DNA of 64,000 nt from CAYUNA01 sp047629355 (GCA_047629355.1 JBLHWU010000001.1:21889-85888); one strand, 5' to 3'; shown: positions 16,735 through 25,836, counted from the stretch's first letter. Numbers and translations are program-made. The notes: generated by a model from the sequence alone, not told the origin.

Positions 16735-17259
16735 TTAATATTTATTTTTATCGCTCCATTGAAATTTTTCTGCTGTTTTTTTCATTGTAAAACATTCATA
16801 TTCTTCAATTCCAATCTTAGGATTAACCATAAAATTTACTCTATTTTCTGGATATTTTATTCTGCTTCCGATAAACCTATCTAAGGGTAATAATTCAATA
16901 TTTGAATCTGATATTGCGTTAATTATGAATCTAATGTCTTTTATCTTATTTGTCTTTTTATGAGACATCATACTTGAGTGAGGTTGGACATTTTCATTTT
17001 CAAAAATCTTAATAAAAATTGTATCTGAACTTTGATGCCATTTACCTATATCGCAAGACCATATTTGCGAAAACTTATTATTAGAATTTGAAATAATTAT
17101 TCTTTCATCTGAAAATTTCACCCAGAAAGAATGATTAGAATACATATAAGCTCCTCTTATTTTTTCTCCTTTAAGTTCCCAAACTCCATTTATTCTACTT
17201 TGAGAAAAATTGGTCGTTGAAAAAATAGCTATCAATGAAATTGTTAAGATGATTTTCAT
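16735..17259 (-). CDS. Secreted 174-residue protein, paralogue of the gene at 14466
   Basis: A frame open from 17352 encodes a leader that reads through A+T-rich noncoding sequence; the ATG at 17259 gives a normal signal peptide (MKIILTISLIAIFSTTNFSQ) and a total of exactly 174 residues, the same length as its paralogue downstream. Shared blocks are listed under that gene. This copy has no lipobox cysteine, so one paralogue would be lipid-anchored and the other released or periplasmic. The family is not recognised. It lies 37 bases upstream of the VWA-rhodanese gene and is probably the first gene of a three-gene transcript. Confidence 0.65.
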   Translation of the reverse strand: MKIILTISLIAIFSTTNFSQSRINGVWELKGEKIRGAYMYSNHSFWVKFSDERIIISNSNNKFSQIWSCDIGKWHQSSDTIFIKIFENENVQPHSSMMSHKKTNKIKDIRFIINAISDSNIELLPLDRFIGSRIKYPENRVNFMVNPKIGIEEYECFTMKKTAEKFQWSDKNKY

Positions 17260-17650
17260 TTCCAGTTTTTTTTGAATTGTTTCAGCAAATCTCGACTTAA
17301 AAAACAGTAAAAAAAATACAGTCTTTGGGAAGGTAACGGCTCGCTTCGTCAATGCACCATTTGGCTTTGTAAAGGTGTCTTTTTTAGCATTTTCTAAAAA
17401 AAGAGAGTTGGAAAAGAGTTGTATCTTTGTGTTGTAGCGGCGACTTTAGTCACCAAGCTGCTGCTTCAGGATAAGACGGCTTGGCGAATAATTGGAATCA
17501 ATTAAATAATTCCAGTGTTTCAGCCACAGAGTGGCAGCTCTCTTGGTAATAATGTTTATTACTTTTATAAAGTCGCAGCGCGACGGCACTCTGTAGCTAG
17601 ATTCCTGAATATCAATTAGTCCCCCACTACATCACCTAATTTCAAAAAAA
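17260..17650. other. Divergent intergenic region with a partial repeat
   Basis: No gene. It separates the leftward 174-residue gene from the rightward histidine kinase. From 17434 it carries a repeat sharing TAGCGGCRACTTTAGTCRCCAAGCTG-type sequence (first 18 bases nearly identical) with the cysE-cysM spacer hairpin at 41300-41369, followed by smaller stems (ATTGGAAT/ATTCCAGT and GCCACAGAGTGGC). Confidence 0.55.
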
Positions 17651-19555
17651 ATGGTCAGCAAAAGAATCAAGATTGCTTTCTTTCTACTCCTCTGCTTCTG
17701 GCAAATAAACGCCCAAAGCAAGGGTAAATTCAATTCCCGTCAACTTTCTCCGATTGAACAAAGACTAGCGGAAGCCAAAGACCTAAAATCTATCAATCCA
17801 ACCAAAGCTATCGAAATTTTAGAAGGCGTTTTTGGGCAAGCGAGGCGTAAAAAAAATCCTGCGCTGGAATCGGAAGCCTATTTTTTATTGGGAGGAATTT
17901 ATGAAGAAATTGGTCAAAAAGAATTGGCTTTGCAGCGATATGAGAATGCGTATCGGTTGGTGAAGGATAGCAACGATAAGGCAGTTTTGACTACTCGATT
18001 ATTGGCTTTAGGAAATATTACTTATGATTTAAAAAACTATTCAAATTCGGCAATTTATTTTCAAAAATGTGTCGATTATAAAATGGGCGATGCGGTTGAA
18101 ATTCGCTGTCAGGAAGGTTTGGCAGATGTCGCGATTGTGCAGAGAAAATTTGAGGAAGGTTATTTATTAAATCAGCAAATTGAACAAACGCCGCAGTTCC
18201 AATCGGATAGCTTAGTACAGTCAAAAGTGATGGCGCGAAATGCGGAAATTTATGCCAATCAAAACCAGCAAACGAAGGCAAATGATAGCTATTTAAATTC
18301 GATTCAAAACTTGCCGCAGCAGCAGATTTCTGAAAAAGATTATGAGACATTTAAAAAGGCAAAAAATACCGTCAACTCTTACAATGTCTCCCCAAATGAG
18401 CGCATTAGCCTGAACATTAATACTTTAGAAAAAGCACCTTTACAAGCTATTCCAATAAATTCGGTTTTGGAAGAACGGTTGGCCATTGCAGATTTGTACA
18501 TTGATTTGGACAATTTGGTGCAAGCGGGGAAATATTTAGCGGAAGCAAAAGAAGCAATTGATGAAGACGTAAGTTTAGAAAAAAAGGCGGAAATTTTCAA
18601 GAAATCTTCGGAGTTGAATTTCAAAAAAGGTGCGTATGAAATGGCGCAAGCCGACTACCAAAAATATACGCTAGAAAAGGATAAAATTATTACAGAAAAA
18701 GAGGAAGAATTGAATCAATTAATCGCGATTTTACAAGGACAAGGCAAGATTGATTTGATTGAAAAGGATGTGGCTTATGAAGAAAAGGAAGCCAGCTACT
18801 TAGAGACTCAACTGTTTACCCAACGTATAATTATTGGTTTGTTAAGTTTATTATTGCTAGCAGCTTTAGTGGCATTTTATCTTATTTTTAAAAATATAAA
18901 AGCACGGCGAAAAGCGAATCAATTGCTCCTTTTAAAATCTTTGCGCACGCAGATGAATCCGCACTTTATTTTCAATGCCTTGAATTCTGTCAATAATTTT
19001 ATTTCAAAAAATGATGAAAAATCAGCGAATAAATTCTTGACGGATTTTTCAAAATTAATGCGCCTCGTTTTGAATCATTCGCAAAAAGATTTTATTGCGT
19101 TGGAGGAAGAATTGAACTTGATTGAGTTGTATTTAAAATTAGAACATCTGCGCTTTCGAGATAAATTTGATTTTAATTTTGAAAAAGACACTGCCCTATC
19201 AACGATTGATTTACAAATTCCGCCGATGCTAATTCAGCCATTTATTGAAAATGCGATTTGGCACGGACTGCGGTATAAAACGGAGAAAGGACACCTAAAT
19301 GTCAGCATTCAAAAAGAAGACAGCACCATTTTAGTCGAAATAAAAGACAACGGTATCGGTCGTCAAAAATCACAGGCACTCAAAACTACCAACCAAAAAA
19401 ACTACCAAAGCGAAGGAATGAGAAACGTCGGAAAACGGCTCGAACTCATCAACGAAATTTACGGTAAAAACTACCAAATCAATGTCGCTGATGCAGATAA
19501 AATCGCCACAGACCCTGGTACAATCGTCCAACTAAAAATCCCCATAGAAGCATGA
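17651..19555 (+). CDS. LytS-type sensor histidine kinase with TPR sensor region
   Basis: A 634-residue protein: signal peptide (1-22), a periplasmic region of TPR-like helices (about 30-370), a coiled stretch, one membrane span (about 395-417), then a His_kinase/HATPase module. The phosphoacceptor motif is RTQMNPHFIFNALNS (His about 438), the N box is PFIENAIWHGL and the G box is DNGIGRQKS with GMRNVGKRLELI. This is the LytS/YehU type common in Bacteroidota. The stop codon overlaps the start of the next gene (ATGA at 19552), which encodes the cognate LytTR response regulator. The signal sensed by the TPR region is unknown. Confidence 0.9.
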   Translation: MVSKRIKIAFFLLLCFWQINAQSKGKFNSRQLSPIEQRLAEAKDLKSINPTKAIEILEGVFGQARRKKNPALESEAYFLLGGIYEEIGQKELALQRYENAYRLVKDSNDKAVLTTRLLALGNITYDLKNYSNSAIYFQKCVDYKMGDAVEIRCQEGLADVAIVQRKFEEGYLLNQQIEQTPQFQSDSLVQSKVMARNAEIYANQNQQTKANDSYLNSIQNLPQQQISEKDYETFKKAKNTVNSYNVSPNERISLNINTLEKAPLQAIPINSVLEERLAIADLYIDLDNLVQAGKYLAEAKEAIDEDVSLEKKAEIFKKSSELNFKKGAYEMAQADYQKYTLEKDKIITEKEEELNQLIAILQGQGKIDLIEKDVAYEEKEASYLETQLFTQRIIIGLLSLLLLAALVAFYLIFKNIKARRKANQLLLLKSLRTQMNPHFIFNALNSVNNFISKNDEKSANKFLTDFSKLMRLVLNHSQKDFIALEEELNLIELYLKLEHLRFRDKFDFNFEKDTALSTIDLQIPPMLIQPFIENAIWHGLRYKTEKGHLNVSIQKEDSTILVEIKDNGIGRQKSQALKTTNQKNYQSEGMRNVGKRLELINEIYGKNYQINVADADKIATDPGTIVQLKIPIEA

Positions 19556-20301
19556 AAAGCTTAACTACCATCATCATCGACGACGAGCAAGACAGCCGCG
19601 AAACCCTGCGCAATTATGTCGGTAAATACTGCCAAAATGTGCGAATTCTTGCGGAATGCACCAATATTTTGGAAGCGCAAAAAGCCATTCCGATTCATCA
19701 GCCTGACTTTCTTTTTTTGGATATTGAAATGCCGTATGGAAATGCTTTTGACTTGTTGGATGGCTTGGAGGAAATTGATTTTGAAATTATTTTTGTCACT
19801 GCATTTAGCCAATATGCGGTACAAGCATTTAACCTGAGTGCAGCACATTATTTGCAAAAACCTGTTGACATTGATGAATTAATCGAAGCAGTTGGTAAAG
19901 TAAACACACGGTTGGAGACGGTTGACCAAATCAATCATTCTAAAATTTTATTGGAGAATTTATCGGCACTGAACACGCAGCATCAGAAGGTCGTTCTGCC
20001 ATTATTGGATGGGTTTTTAGTCGTCAAATTGCAGGAGATTTTGTATTGCGAAGCACAGGATAATTTCACTTGTTTTTATATGACGGATGGGCAAAAGCAT
20101 CTGATTTGTCGCAAACTTAAATTTTATGAAAACACGTTTTCACAACATGGATTTTGCCGAGTGCATCGGTCGTTTATGATAAATTTAGAATTTGTTAAAC
20201 GGTATGTTAAGGGGAAAGGAGGGACGGTTATTTTGGAAAATAGGAAGGAAATTCCTGTGGCGAATGCGCGGAAGGCGGCATTTTTAGAGCAAATTGGTTA
20301 A
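19552..20301 (+). CDS. LytTR-family response regulator
   Basis: A 249-residue protein: receiver domain (about 5-120) with the acidic pair IIIDDEQD, phosphoacceptor Asp 57 in FLFLDIEMP, and conserved Lys in YLQKPVDIDEL, followed by a LytTR DNA-binding domain (about 145-245) with EILYCEAQDNFTCFY and FCRVHRSFMINLEFV. It is translationally coupled to the kinase by an ATGA overlap and is its evident partner. Target promoters would carry paired LytTR boxes; none is identified here. Confidence 0.92.
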   Translation: MKSLTTIIIDDEQDSRETLRNYVGKYCQNVRILAECTNILEAQKAIPIHQPDFLFLDIEMPYGNAFDLLDGLEEIDFEIIFVTAFSQYAVQAFNLSAAHYLQKPVDIDELIEAVGKVNTRLETVDQINHSKILLENLSALNTQHQKVVLPLLDGFLVVKLQEILYCEAQDNFTCFYMTDGQKHLICRKLKFYENTFSQHGFCRVHRSFMINLEFVKRYVKGKGGTVILENRKEIPVANARKAAFLEQIG

Positions 20302-20308
20302 AATTTAG

Positions 20309-20348
20309 ACGCACGACATCAGGCAAATAGGCCTTATATCGTGCGCCA
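20309..20348. terminator. Hairpin between convergent genes
   Basis: GACGCACGA pairs with TCGTGCGCC around an A+T-rich loop, between the convergent response regulator and acyltransferase-like genes. It could end transcription from the left; the following tract (AATTCTTTATTATTTT) is only moderately T-rich. Confidence 0.45.
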
Positions 20349-20363
20349 ATTCTTTATTATTTT

Positions 20364-21437
20364 CTAATTCCCCAACCGCCCCTCTATTTTCTGCAAAAAC
20401 GAATAGATATGATTATACCAATCCGAAAACCCTTCGCGCAGCCAAATAGTTTGCATATATTTTCTTTGAAAAACAGCGCGCTGCGTCAATAACGTTTTCG
20501 ACGTTGCGTCATCTGTTACAATTGGAATCGCTTGTAGCTCAAAATTTTTATAAAAAATTTGGATATTCTGGCTAATCGTCGCAACTACTTTTGCTCGTTG
20601 TTGCTCCGTTAAATCTTTTGATACGATGTAGTATGAACGGTTTTCAAGGAAGCTAAAATTCACTCCTAAAGGCGCACGGTTTGCTATCACACACGCGATA
20701 ATTTTACCCGTTTTAGCATCTGTTATTTTCAAAATTCGGCGAAGGCGAGTCATGCTATATTGCCGAAAAATTGCGCCCAAAGCATAAAATTGTAAATCCG
20801 CTTGGTCTAACTCTTCGCCTCTCACGAAAACCATTCCGTACTCTTCCTTCACAAAATCAATCAAAGCAGCATCAACTCCTAAAATTTCTTCAACCGCAAG
20901 CCCTTTTTGGGATACTTTTTCAATATTCCCTAATGGTAAATGCAGGTATTTAAACATTAGTAAAGAAGCTTTCTCTTCGCCCAATTTATTATACATCGAA
21001 GCAAAAATTCGATAGGCATATCGGTTGGTTGGTCGAAACCAATTTTGGCAACTTTGTATCTGATTTTTACTAAAATAAAACTCTGCCCGATCTTGCGCAG
21101 CCATCATTACTTTCAGGGAAAGCATAGGATTTCCAGTCGAAACTAAATGTTGTGAAAACAAACTGTAATTGCCTTGCTTCCATGCGGTAATAGACGCAAA
21201 ACCTTTTTTAAGTAACTGATTTTCAGCTGTTATCGTCCACAAAAGTTCTTCTTTGCTTTTAAGCAATTTGTTCCAATTCGCATTTATTTTCGCATAATGC
21301 GGCATTAGCAGTTTCTTCTTTTCAGGATATAAGAAACCGATATCTTCGTATTTTTTAAAAAGTCCTTTAGCTGTTTCCCCATTCAATTGAATGGGAAAAA
21401 CTTTAGCCCGTTGTTGCCTATCTAGTATAGTATTCAT
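20364..21437 (-). CDS. Unrecognised protein, possibly a double GNAT-like acyltransferase
   Basis: A 357-residue cytoplasmic protein without signal peptide. No firm family. The C-terminal part (about 225-345: ILKITDAKTGKIIACVIANR, then a helix and FQRKYMQTIWLREGFSDWY) has a strand-strand-helix order suggestive of a GNAT fold, and the N-terminal half looks loosely similar, so a tandem GNAT protein is possible. It follows the enolase-superfamily gene on the same strand after 52 bases, and the two are probably cotranscribed. A joint role in modifying a peptide or amino-acid derivative would fit, but this is conjecture. Confidence 0.5.
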   Translation of the reverse strand: MNTILDRQQRAKVFPIQLNGETAKGLFKKYEDIGFLYPEKKKLLMPHYAKINANWNKLLKSKEELLWTITAENQLLKKGFASITAWKQGNYSLFSQHLVSTGNPMLSLKVMMAAQDRAEFYFSKNQIQSCQNWFRPTNRYAYRIFASMYNKLGEEKASLLMFKYLHLPLGNIEKVSQKGLAVEEILGVDAALIDFVKEEYGMVFVRGEELDQADLQFYALGAIFRQYSMTRLRRILKITDAKTGKIIACVIANRAPLGVNFSFLENRSYYIVSKDLTEQQRAKVVATISQNIQIFYKNFELQAIPIVTDDATSKTLLTQRAVFQRKYMQTIWLREGFSDWYNHIYSFLQKIEGRLGN

Positions 21438-21489
21438 TTTGTTCGTAGTATTTTTTTGTGATAAAAAAGAAAGTATTGACCTCTAAATA

Positions 21490-22611
21490 TCAACTTGCTA
21501 TTTCCATAGGCTGACTGTATTTTTTAAGTTTTTGTAAATCAATAGAAATACCCAAGCCGTCTCCTTCCAACCGTTGGGCAATCCCTTTTTTAGAAAAAGT
21601 TAATGGTTTTGTACCGATATCTTCTTCCATAAAAAAAGGCGCGAATGAACCTTCCAAATATTTTAAATCGTGGGTTTGTGCAAACAATCGACCTGCGGAA
21701 CTTAGGATGGCAGTTTCTCCCACATTGCACCCTAATTGGCAGGCGATGCCCTGAGCTTTCGCAAATTTGTGAATAGCCGAAGCTGCGCGCAAACCACCTG
21801 ATTTTGATATTTTCAAATTGAATAAAAGCTGTTTTGGATTTATTTTTTCAGCAAAATAAGCTGCCTGATTTAAGGTATAAACAGACTCATCTAACAGTAA
21901 TGGCATTGTTACCTTCCTGCTTAATTGTGGCAATTTTTCAATTTCCTCGGCAATCAATGGCTCCTCAACACAACTAATATTGAAACGCTCCAATTCTTTG
22001 ATACGAACAATCGCCTGTTCCATCGTCCACGCTCGATTAGCATCCACACGAATGTCAACCTCCCATCCTAAAATTTTTCGAGCCAAAGCAAGATTTTCCA
22101 CATCATTTGGATAGCCGACTTTCATTTTTATTTGCTGCAATTCCAATTTTTTGACAAACATCAACCATTGCAGCAATTTGTCAAGTGACAAATAGGGCAA
22201 TACCCCAGAATAGTTGATAGGAAAACTTTGATTGTTATTTAAAAATCTCGAAATAGAGCAGTGTTGGTTTTGACCTAATAAATCTAAAAATGCTATTTCT
22301 AAAGCGGAAATCATTGAAGGCATTTTATACTTTGCATACAATTCTTGGCACAAATCATCCACATCCTGTATTGTATTTATTGACCGATTGATACAATAAG
22401 CTTGTGCATTTTCGAGGGCGTTTTGTAGCTCCGAAAGCGATTCTCCCGTGACATATTCACGAGGCGCACCTTCACCATAGCCCGTTTTGTCATCATCTGT
22501 ATACACTGCCACGACGACCGAACTTGACATAGCCCGATTTTTCAAATGATGATTAATTGAAAAAGAAAAAGGTATCCTAACTGGATAGATGCTAATATTC
22601 GTAATTTTCAT
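21490..22611 (-). CDS. Enolase-superfamily enzyme (MLE/dipeptide-epimerase subgroup)
   Basis: A 373-residue protein with an N-terminal capping domain (1-125) and a TIM barrel. Catalytic landmarks of the muconate-lactonizing/dipeptide-epimerase subgroup are present in order: the KxK motif in QIKMKVGYP, the metal-binding Asp in IRVDANRAW, Glu in CVEEPL, Asp in LLLDES, and the second catalytic Lys in NLKISKSGG. Such enzymes epimerise dipeptides (for example L-Ala-D/L-Glu from peptidoglycan), act as o-succinylbenzoate synthases or racemise N-acyl amino acids; the exact substrate cannot be read. Absence of men genes nearby argues against a menaquinone role. An acyltransferase-like gene follows. 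Confidence 0.8.
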   Translation of the reverse strand: MKITNISIYPVRIPFSFSINHHLKNRAMSSSVVVAVYTDDDKTGYGEGAPREYVTGESLSELQNALENAQAYCINRSINTIQDVDDLCQELYAKYKMPSMISALEIAFLDLLGQNQHCSISRFLNNNQSFPINYSGVLPYLSLDKLLQWLMFVKKLELQQIKMKVGYPNDVENLALARKILGWEVDIRVDANRAWTMEQAIVRIKELERFNISCVEEPLIAEEIEKLPQLSRKVTMPLLLDESVYTLNQAAYFAEKINPKQLLFNLKISKSGGLRAASAIHKFAKAQGIACQLGCNVGETAILSSAGRLFAQTHDLKYLEGSFAPFFMEEDIGTKPLTFSKKGIAQRLEGDGLGISIDLQKLKKYSQPMEIAS

Positions 22612-22817
22612 TTTAAGGAGGATTTTTGAAAATTTACAATAATTTATTTAGTCAAGTGATGCACACCTGATAACCAATCACGGTATACAACTTAAAAAAA
22701 GTAGCACTTCACATCAATTCTTGATGCAAAAGCCTTGTAGTGTCCGATAAATTCTAATACTCTGATTTTAACTGGTAAAGGTCTTCTCACTTAGAGTAAC
22801 TTATTTTATGTTTCCAA

Positions 22818-22909
22818 TAGACTTTATGAATGAGTAGCTTTTTTAGAATTGCAAATAATTGATGATCAATAGTTTGCGAATTATCCAGAGTCGCCATTCA
22901 TAAAGTCTA
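22818..22909. mobile_element. 92-bp TAGACTTTATGAATG palindrome, copy 1
   Basis: Perfect 15-bp inverted ends (TAGACTTTATGAATG and its complement) with an inner palindrome ATTGCAAA...TTTGCGAAT around TGATGATCA. A copy differing at a single base lies at 25902-25993. TA at both outer borders may be part of the target. Confidence 0.75.
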
Positions 22910-23297
22910 ATAGAAATTTACCTTTCATTCTAAACTTGGTTACAAAATAGCCGTTTTCTATAAATATTTAGCGAAAACGTTTCAGCGTAAAAAAAAAGTT
23001 AAATATTGGGCATTTTTTTGAAAAAACAAGTTTTTCCATCAAAAAAGTCATTACAAATACTTAATTTTTAATACATTATATAAATATAATGTATCATTCC
23101 TACAAATAACGTTACCAACTGATGCTACGCAAGCAATGTCTTGCGAGACCGTACTTTCAGCGAGAAGTGATTTAGCCAACTAGTTTTTAAAAGTCGTTAA
23201 GAACTCCATAGTGGTTGAACGATAGCGAGTTCATAGAGTTTAGACTTTTAAATGCTATTGGGCGTTAAGAAATGAATAAAGTTACTTTTTTGAGAGA

Positions 23298-23351
23298 GGA
23301 ACGCAAGATAAATAGATTCAGATTCTTGACAAGATATTTATTTCGCGTTCC
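23298..23351. repeat. Deleted form of the GGAATGCG element (54 bp)
   Basis: GGAACGC at the left and CGCGTTCC at the right, with inner AAGATAAATAGATTC-type sequence as in the ends of the 160-bp copies. The flanks do not match (AGA and TTA), so a clear target duplication is lacking. Confidence 0.5.
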
Positions 23352-23380
23352 TTAACGCTCCAAAATTATGAAAATTATGT

Positions 23381-23420
23381 AAAAGAATGTAAAAGAATGT
23401 AAAAGAATGTAAAAGAATGT
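23381..23420. repeat. Tandem decamer AAAAGAATGT, four copies
   Basis: Four exact adjacent copies of AAAAGAATGT, preceded by a related ATGAAAATTATGT. Exact tandem identity suggests a recent, possibly variable-number repeat. No coding context. Confidence 0.8.
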
Positions 23421-23434
23421 AAAACAAAATAAAT

Positions 23435-23618
23435 GTAACTACTCAGGTACTTTAATTTATTGATTATCAGTTATTTATAATTTTGTTTAAAAATGATATT
23501 TGTCTGATTTTCTCAAATTTTTGACAAAAAATCACTTTTTTTAACATTTCCGTAACTTAAAATACATTATTTTAACTATTTTTAACTAAAAATAGTTAAA
23601 AACCACCTAAGTAGTTAC
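23435..23618. repeat. Inverted repeat with GTAACTACTYAGGT ends
   Basis: GTAACTACTCAGGT at the left is matched by ACCTAAGTAGTTAC at the right (one mismatch). The same end sequence opens the element at 27241-27450, whose interior is quite different. Confidence 0.6.
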
Positions 23619-23975
23619 ACTCTATTAAATGATTTTTTAAGTTTCTTAAACGGAAAAAGGGCAGACTATAAATGGCTAATTTATTATTTTATTTTGCCTA
23701 AGTAGAGGCAAAATATGTAACCCTACTTAAGTGAATCTTTAGTGCGAATTCTATGATTAAAGCAAGAGAAAATTTAAAAATATTTGACAAAAATTTATTG
23801 AATTTTTAGGAGTCAAAAATTAGGTTTTTTTATCAAAAAGTTCGGTATTGAGCTAACATCAGTTAGTCAATAAGTAATTGAATTTTACAGTTTCTTATTA
23901 GATGTTTAAACATTCAGTTAATTAGTGTTGTTAATTTAAAAGCTAAACCATCTATCAATTTTAAAACACAACGAA

Positions 23976-24608
23976 ATGAAAAAGATAGCAAAAAACATCC
24001 TCCAAAATGCCCATACTTATGAAAGTTATCGCCAATTAATTGATACTCTTTTTACACAAAATAAAACTACTGGCGACGACCATAGCGAAGCCATGTTAGC
24101 GTATACTAAACTCAATCTTGCACGGATGAACAAGTGGGACAAACGTACCCGATTAACGCCCGAAACCTTACAAAATCTTAGTAAAATCCAGCGTCCTTTA
24201 ACTTGGCTGGTTATCACTGAAGGTTGGTGTGGCGATGCTGCACAGATTGTCCCCGTGCTTCATAAAATGGCTTTGGAAAACGACAATATCACGCTCCGTT
24301 TTATTCTTCGCGATGCGCATCCTGATATTATTGACGCCTTTTTGACTAATAGTGGGCGGTCGATTCCAAAAGTAATAATTTTGGATACCGAAACGTCAGA
24401 AGTGTTGAACTCTTGGGGACCACGCCCTACTGAGATGCAGGCGATGATGATGGGTGTTAAGGCAAAATCAGCAACAATTGCGGATGCTGCTAAAAAGAAA
24501 ACGTTATCGCAAGAGGCTGCGCAACAATTGCATCTTTGGTATGCAAAAGACAAGGCAAAGACAACGCAGCAGGAATTTTTAGCAGGAGTTGGGTCGCAGA
24601 TTACATAA
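23976..24608 (+). CDS. Thioredoxin-fold protein with a single active-site cysteine
   Basis: A 210-residue cytoplasmic protein of the stand-alone thioredoxin-like type (resembling Thioredoxin_9): helical N-terminus (1-70), then WLVITEGWCGDAAQIVPVLH with Cys 85 in a WCGDA motif and IPKVIILDTE carrying the cis-proline position. The second redox cysteine of CxxC is absent, so it would act as a monothiol protein or a binding scaffold, not as a classical dithiol reductase. The TAA stop (24606-24608) is immediately followed by a GGAATGCG repeat end. Confidence 0.75.
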   Translation: MKKIAKNILQNAHTYESYRQLIDTLFTQNKTTGDDHSEAMLAYTKLNLARMNKWDKRTRLTPETLQNLSKIQRPLTWLVITEGWCGDAAQIVPVLHKMALENDNITLRFILRDAHPDIIDAFLTNSGRSIPKVIILDTETSEVLNSWGPRPTEMQAMMMGVKAKSATIADAAKKKTLSQEAAQQLHLWYAKDKAKTTQQEFLAGVGSQIT

Positions 24609-24716
24609 GGAATGCGAAAAAAAGACAGTGCGCCTCGCCTGCGGCGAGGCGGGTGGACTCTCGAGAATGAAAAAGGATTTTAAACAAAACTTTTTTCATC
24701 CTCAAACGCCTCTTAT
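24609..24716. mobile_element. GGAATGCG repeat end joined to a two-hairpin core
   Basis: GGAATGCG starts directly after the TAA stop codon of the thioredoxin-like gene. Downstream are a G+C-rich stem CGCCTCGCC-TGC-GGCGAGGCG (24633-24653) and an A+T-rich stem (GAAAAAGG...CTTTTTTC, about 24668-24700), the same kind of hairpins found in the three-hairpin elements. A matching right end was not found, so the copy is degraded or hybrid. Confidence 0.5.
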
Positions 24717-24722
24717 TTAAAA

Positions 24723-25778
24723 TTACATAAAGTCCACATCCACATAATACGGATATTTCATCAGCAACTCAATTGCCTTTTTTGCATCAAATCCTTTGTG
24801 GACAATGCGGTGCAACATCTGTATAATCGGAACATGTAAATTATAATGATCAGCAAGATGTTTCGCGATATTCAAAGCGCGAACACCTTCTGCCAATTCA
24901 GGCATCGTTTTCTTGATTTCTTCCACCGATTCTCCTCGTCCAAGTCGTGCACCAAAGGTAAAATTTCGACTATTTTCGCTGGTAGCTGTACAGACGAGGT
25001 CACCAATTCCTGCCGTTCCAACAAAAGCTTTTGGTCCTGCGCCCATTGCTTTTCCGTAATAAATCATTTCAATCAAGCCGCGATTAATGAGTAATGCTTG
25101 AATATTTTTACCCAAACCCATTCCAGCTAATGCACCTGAACCAATTGCAATGATATTTTTCAACGCACCTGCCAATTCTGCACCGAGGATTTCTTTTGTA
25201 CCAAATACTTGAAAATTACTACCATTCAACGCGTCTTTACCAGCAAAAATAACTTCATTAAATTTACTCGCAATCACAGTCGCTGTCGGTTGCCCTTCCA
25301 TGATTTCAGTCGCCAAATTTGGACCAGATAAGCAGCCGACGCGAACCACTACGCTTTCTTCTCGAATAATTTCACTCATCGTACTCACATCATTTCGAGT
25401 AATTTTTTTAGTCTCTAAATCCGCTTCCGTCAAGTCTTTTATGTCAAAACCCTTCGTTCCATGTATTAAAATATGGTAAGGATGTAGAAATGGAGACAAA
25501 TTTCGCATCATACTCCGAAAACCATCGGATGGAATAATCGGGAAGATTAACGTGCATTTTTTTGCAACTTCTTCCAAACTATTGGTCGCAATAATATTGG
25601 TGGGCAACTCCCGTTTCAAGCCCGTATTGTAGTGCTTTTCATTGATAGACGCTACCAATTCAGGATTTCGAGAGAACTGAATCACCTCGGTTTTTTGCGC
25701 CAACAACTCTGCTATCGCTGTTCCAAAACTTCCTGCACCAATGACCCCAATGGGCTTTTTTTGCTGAATTTCCGCCAT
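24723..25778 (-). CDS. gpsA: Glycerol-3-phosphate dehydrogenase [NAD(P)+]
   Basis: A 351-residue protein that reduces dihydroxyacetone phosphate to sn-glycerol 3-phosphate for phospholipid synthesis in the cytoplasm. Rossmann motif GVIGAGSFGTAIAELL lies at the N-terminus; GCLSGPNLATEIMEGQPTA, the catalytic-lysine region GAELAGALKNIIAIGSG, and GTAGIGDLVCTATSENSRN are all present and typical. Length is normal. An upstream GTG (25799) would add seven residues; the ATG at 25778 is preferred. A hairpin of 11-bp stem lies upstream at 25802-25836. Confidence 0.95.
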   Translation of the reverse strand: MAEIQQKKPIGVIGAGSFGTAIAELLAQKTEVIQFSRNPELVASINEKHYNTGLKRELPTNIIATNSLEEVAKKCTLIFPIIPSDGFRSMMRNLSPFLHPYHILIHGTKGFDIKDLTEADLETKKITRNDVSTMSEIIREESVVVRVGCLSGPNLATEIMEGQPTATVIASKFNEVIFAGKDALNGSNFQVFGTKEILGAELAGALKNIIAIGSGALAGMGLGKNIQALLINRGLIEMIYYGKAMGAGPKAFVGTAGIGDLVCTATSENSRNFTFGARLGRGESVEEIKKTMPELAEGVRALNIAKHLADHYNLHVPIIQMLHRIVHKGFDAKKAIELLMKYPYYVDVDFM

Positions 25779-25801
25779 TTTATTTTTTAAAAATTTCACA
25801 A

Positions 25802-25836
25802 AGGTATCTGATACGCAACAACGCTATCAGATACCG
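25802..25836. promoter_or_regulatory. Perfect hairpin just upstream of gpsA
   Basis: GGTATCTGATA pairs with TATCAGATACC around an 11-base loop, 24 bases before the gpsA start. It could be an operator-like palindrome or a 5' leader stem; no factor is known. Confidence 0.4.

Larger units (their letters stand above)
22612..23975. other. 1.36-kb gene-free repeat region
   Basis: The longest gap in the window. No coding sequence is supported. It contains the 92-bp palindrome (22818-22909), a 54-bp GGAACGC element (23298-23351), a four-copy decamer (23381-23420) and an inverted repeat with GTAACTACT ends (23435-23618). The rest is A+T-rich. The promoter of the thioredoxin-like gene must lie at its right edge. 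Confidence 0.65.

Noticed and set aside
23381..23420. CRISPR-like array
   Set aside because: The decamers are directly adjacent without spacers, too short for CRISPR repeats, and no cas gene is present.
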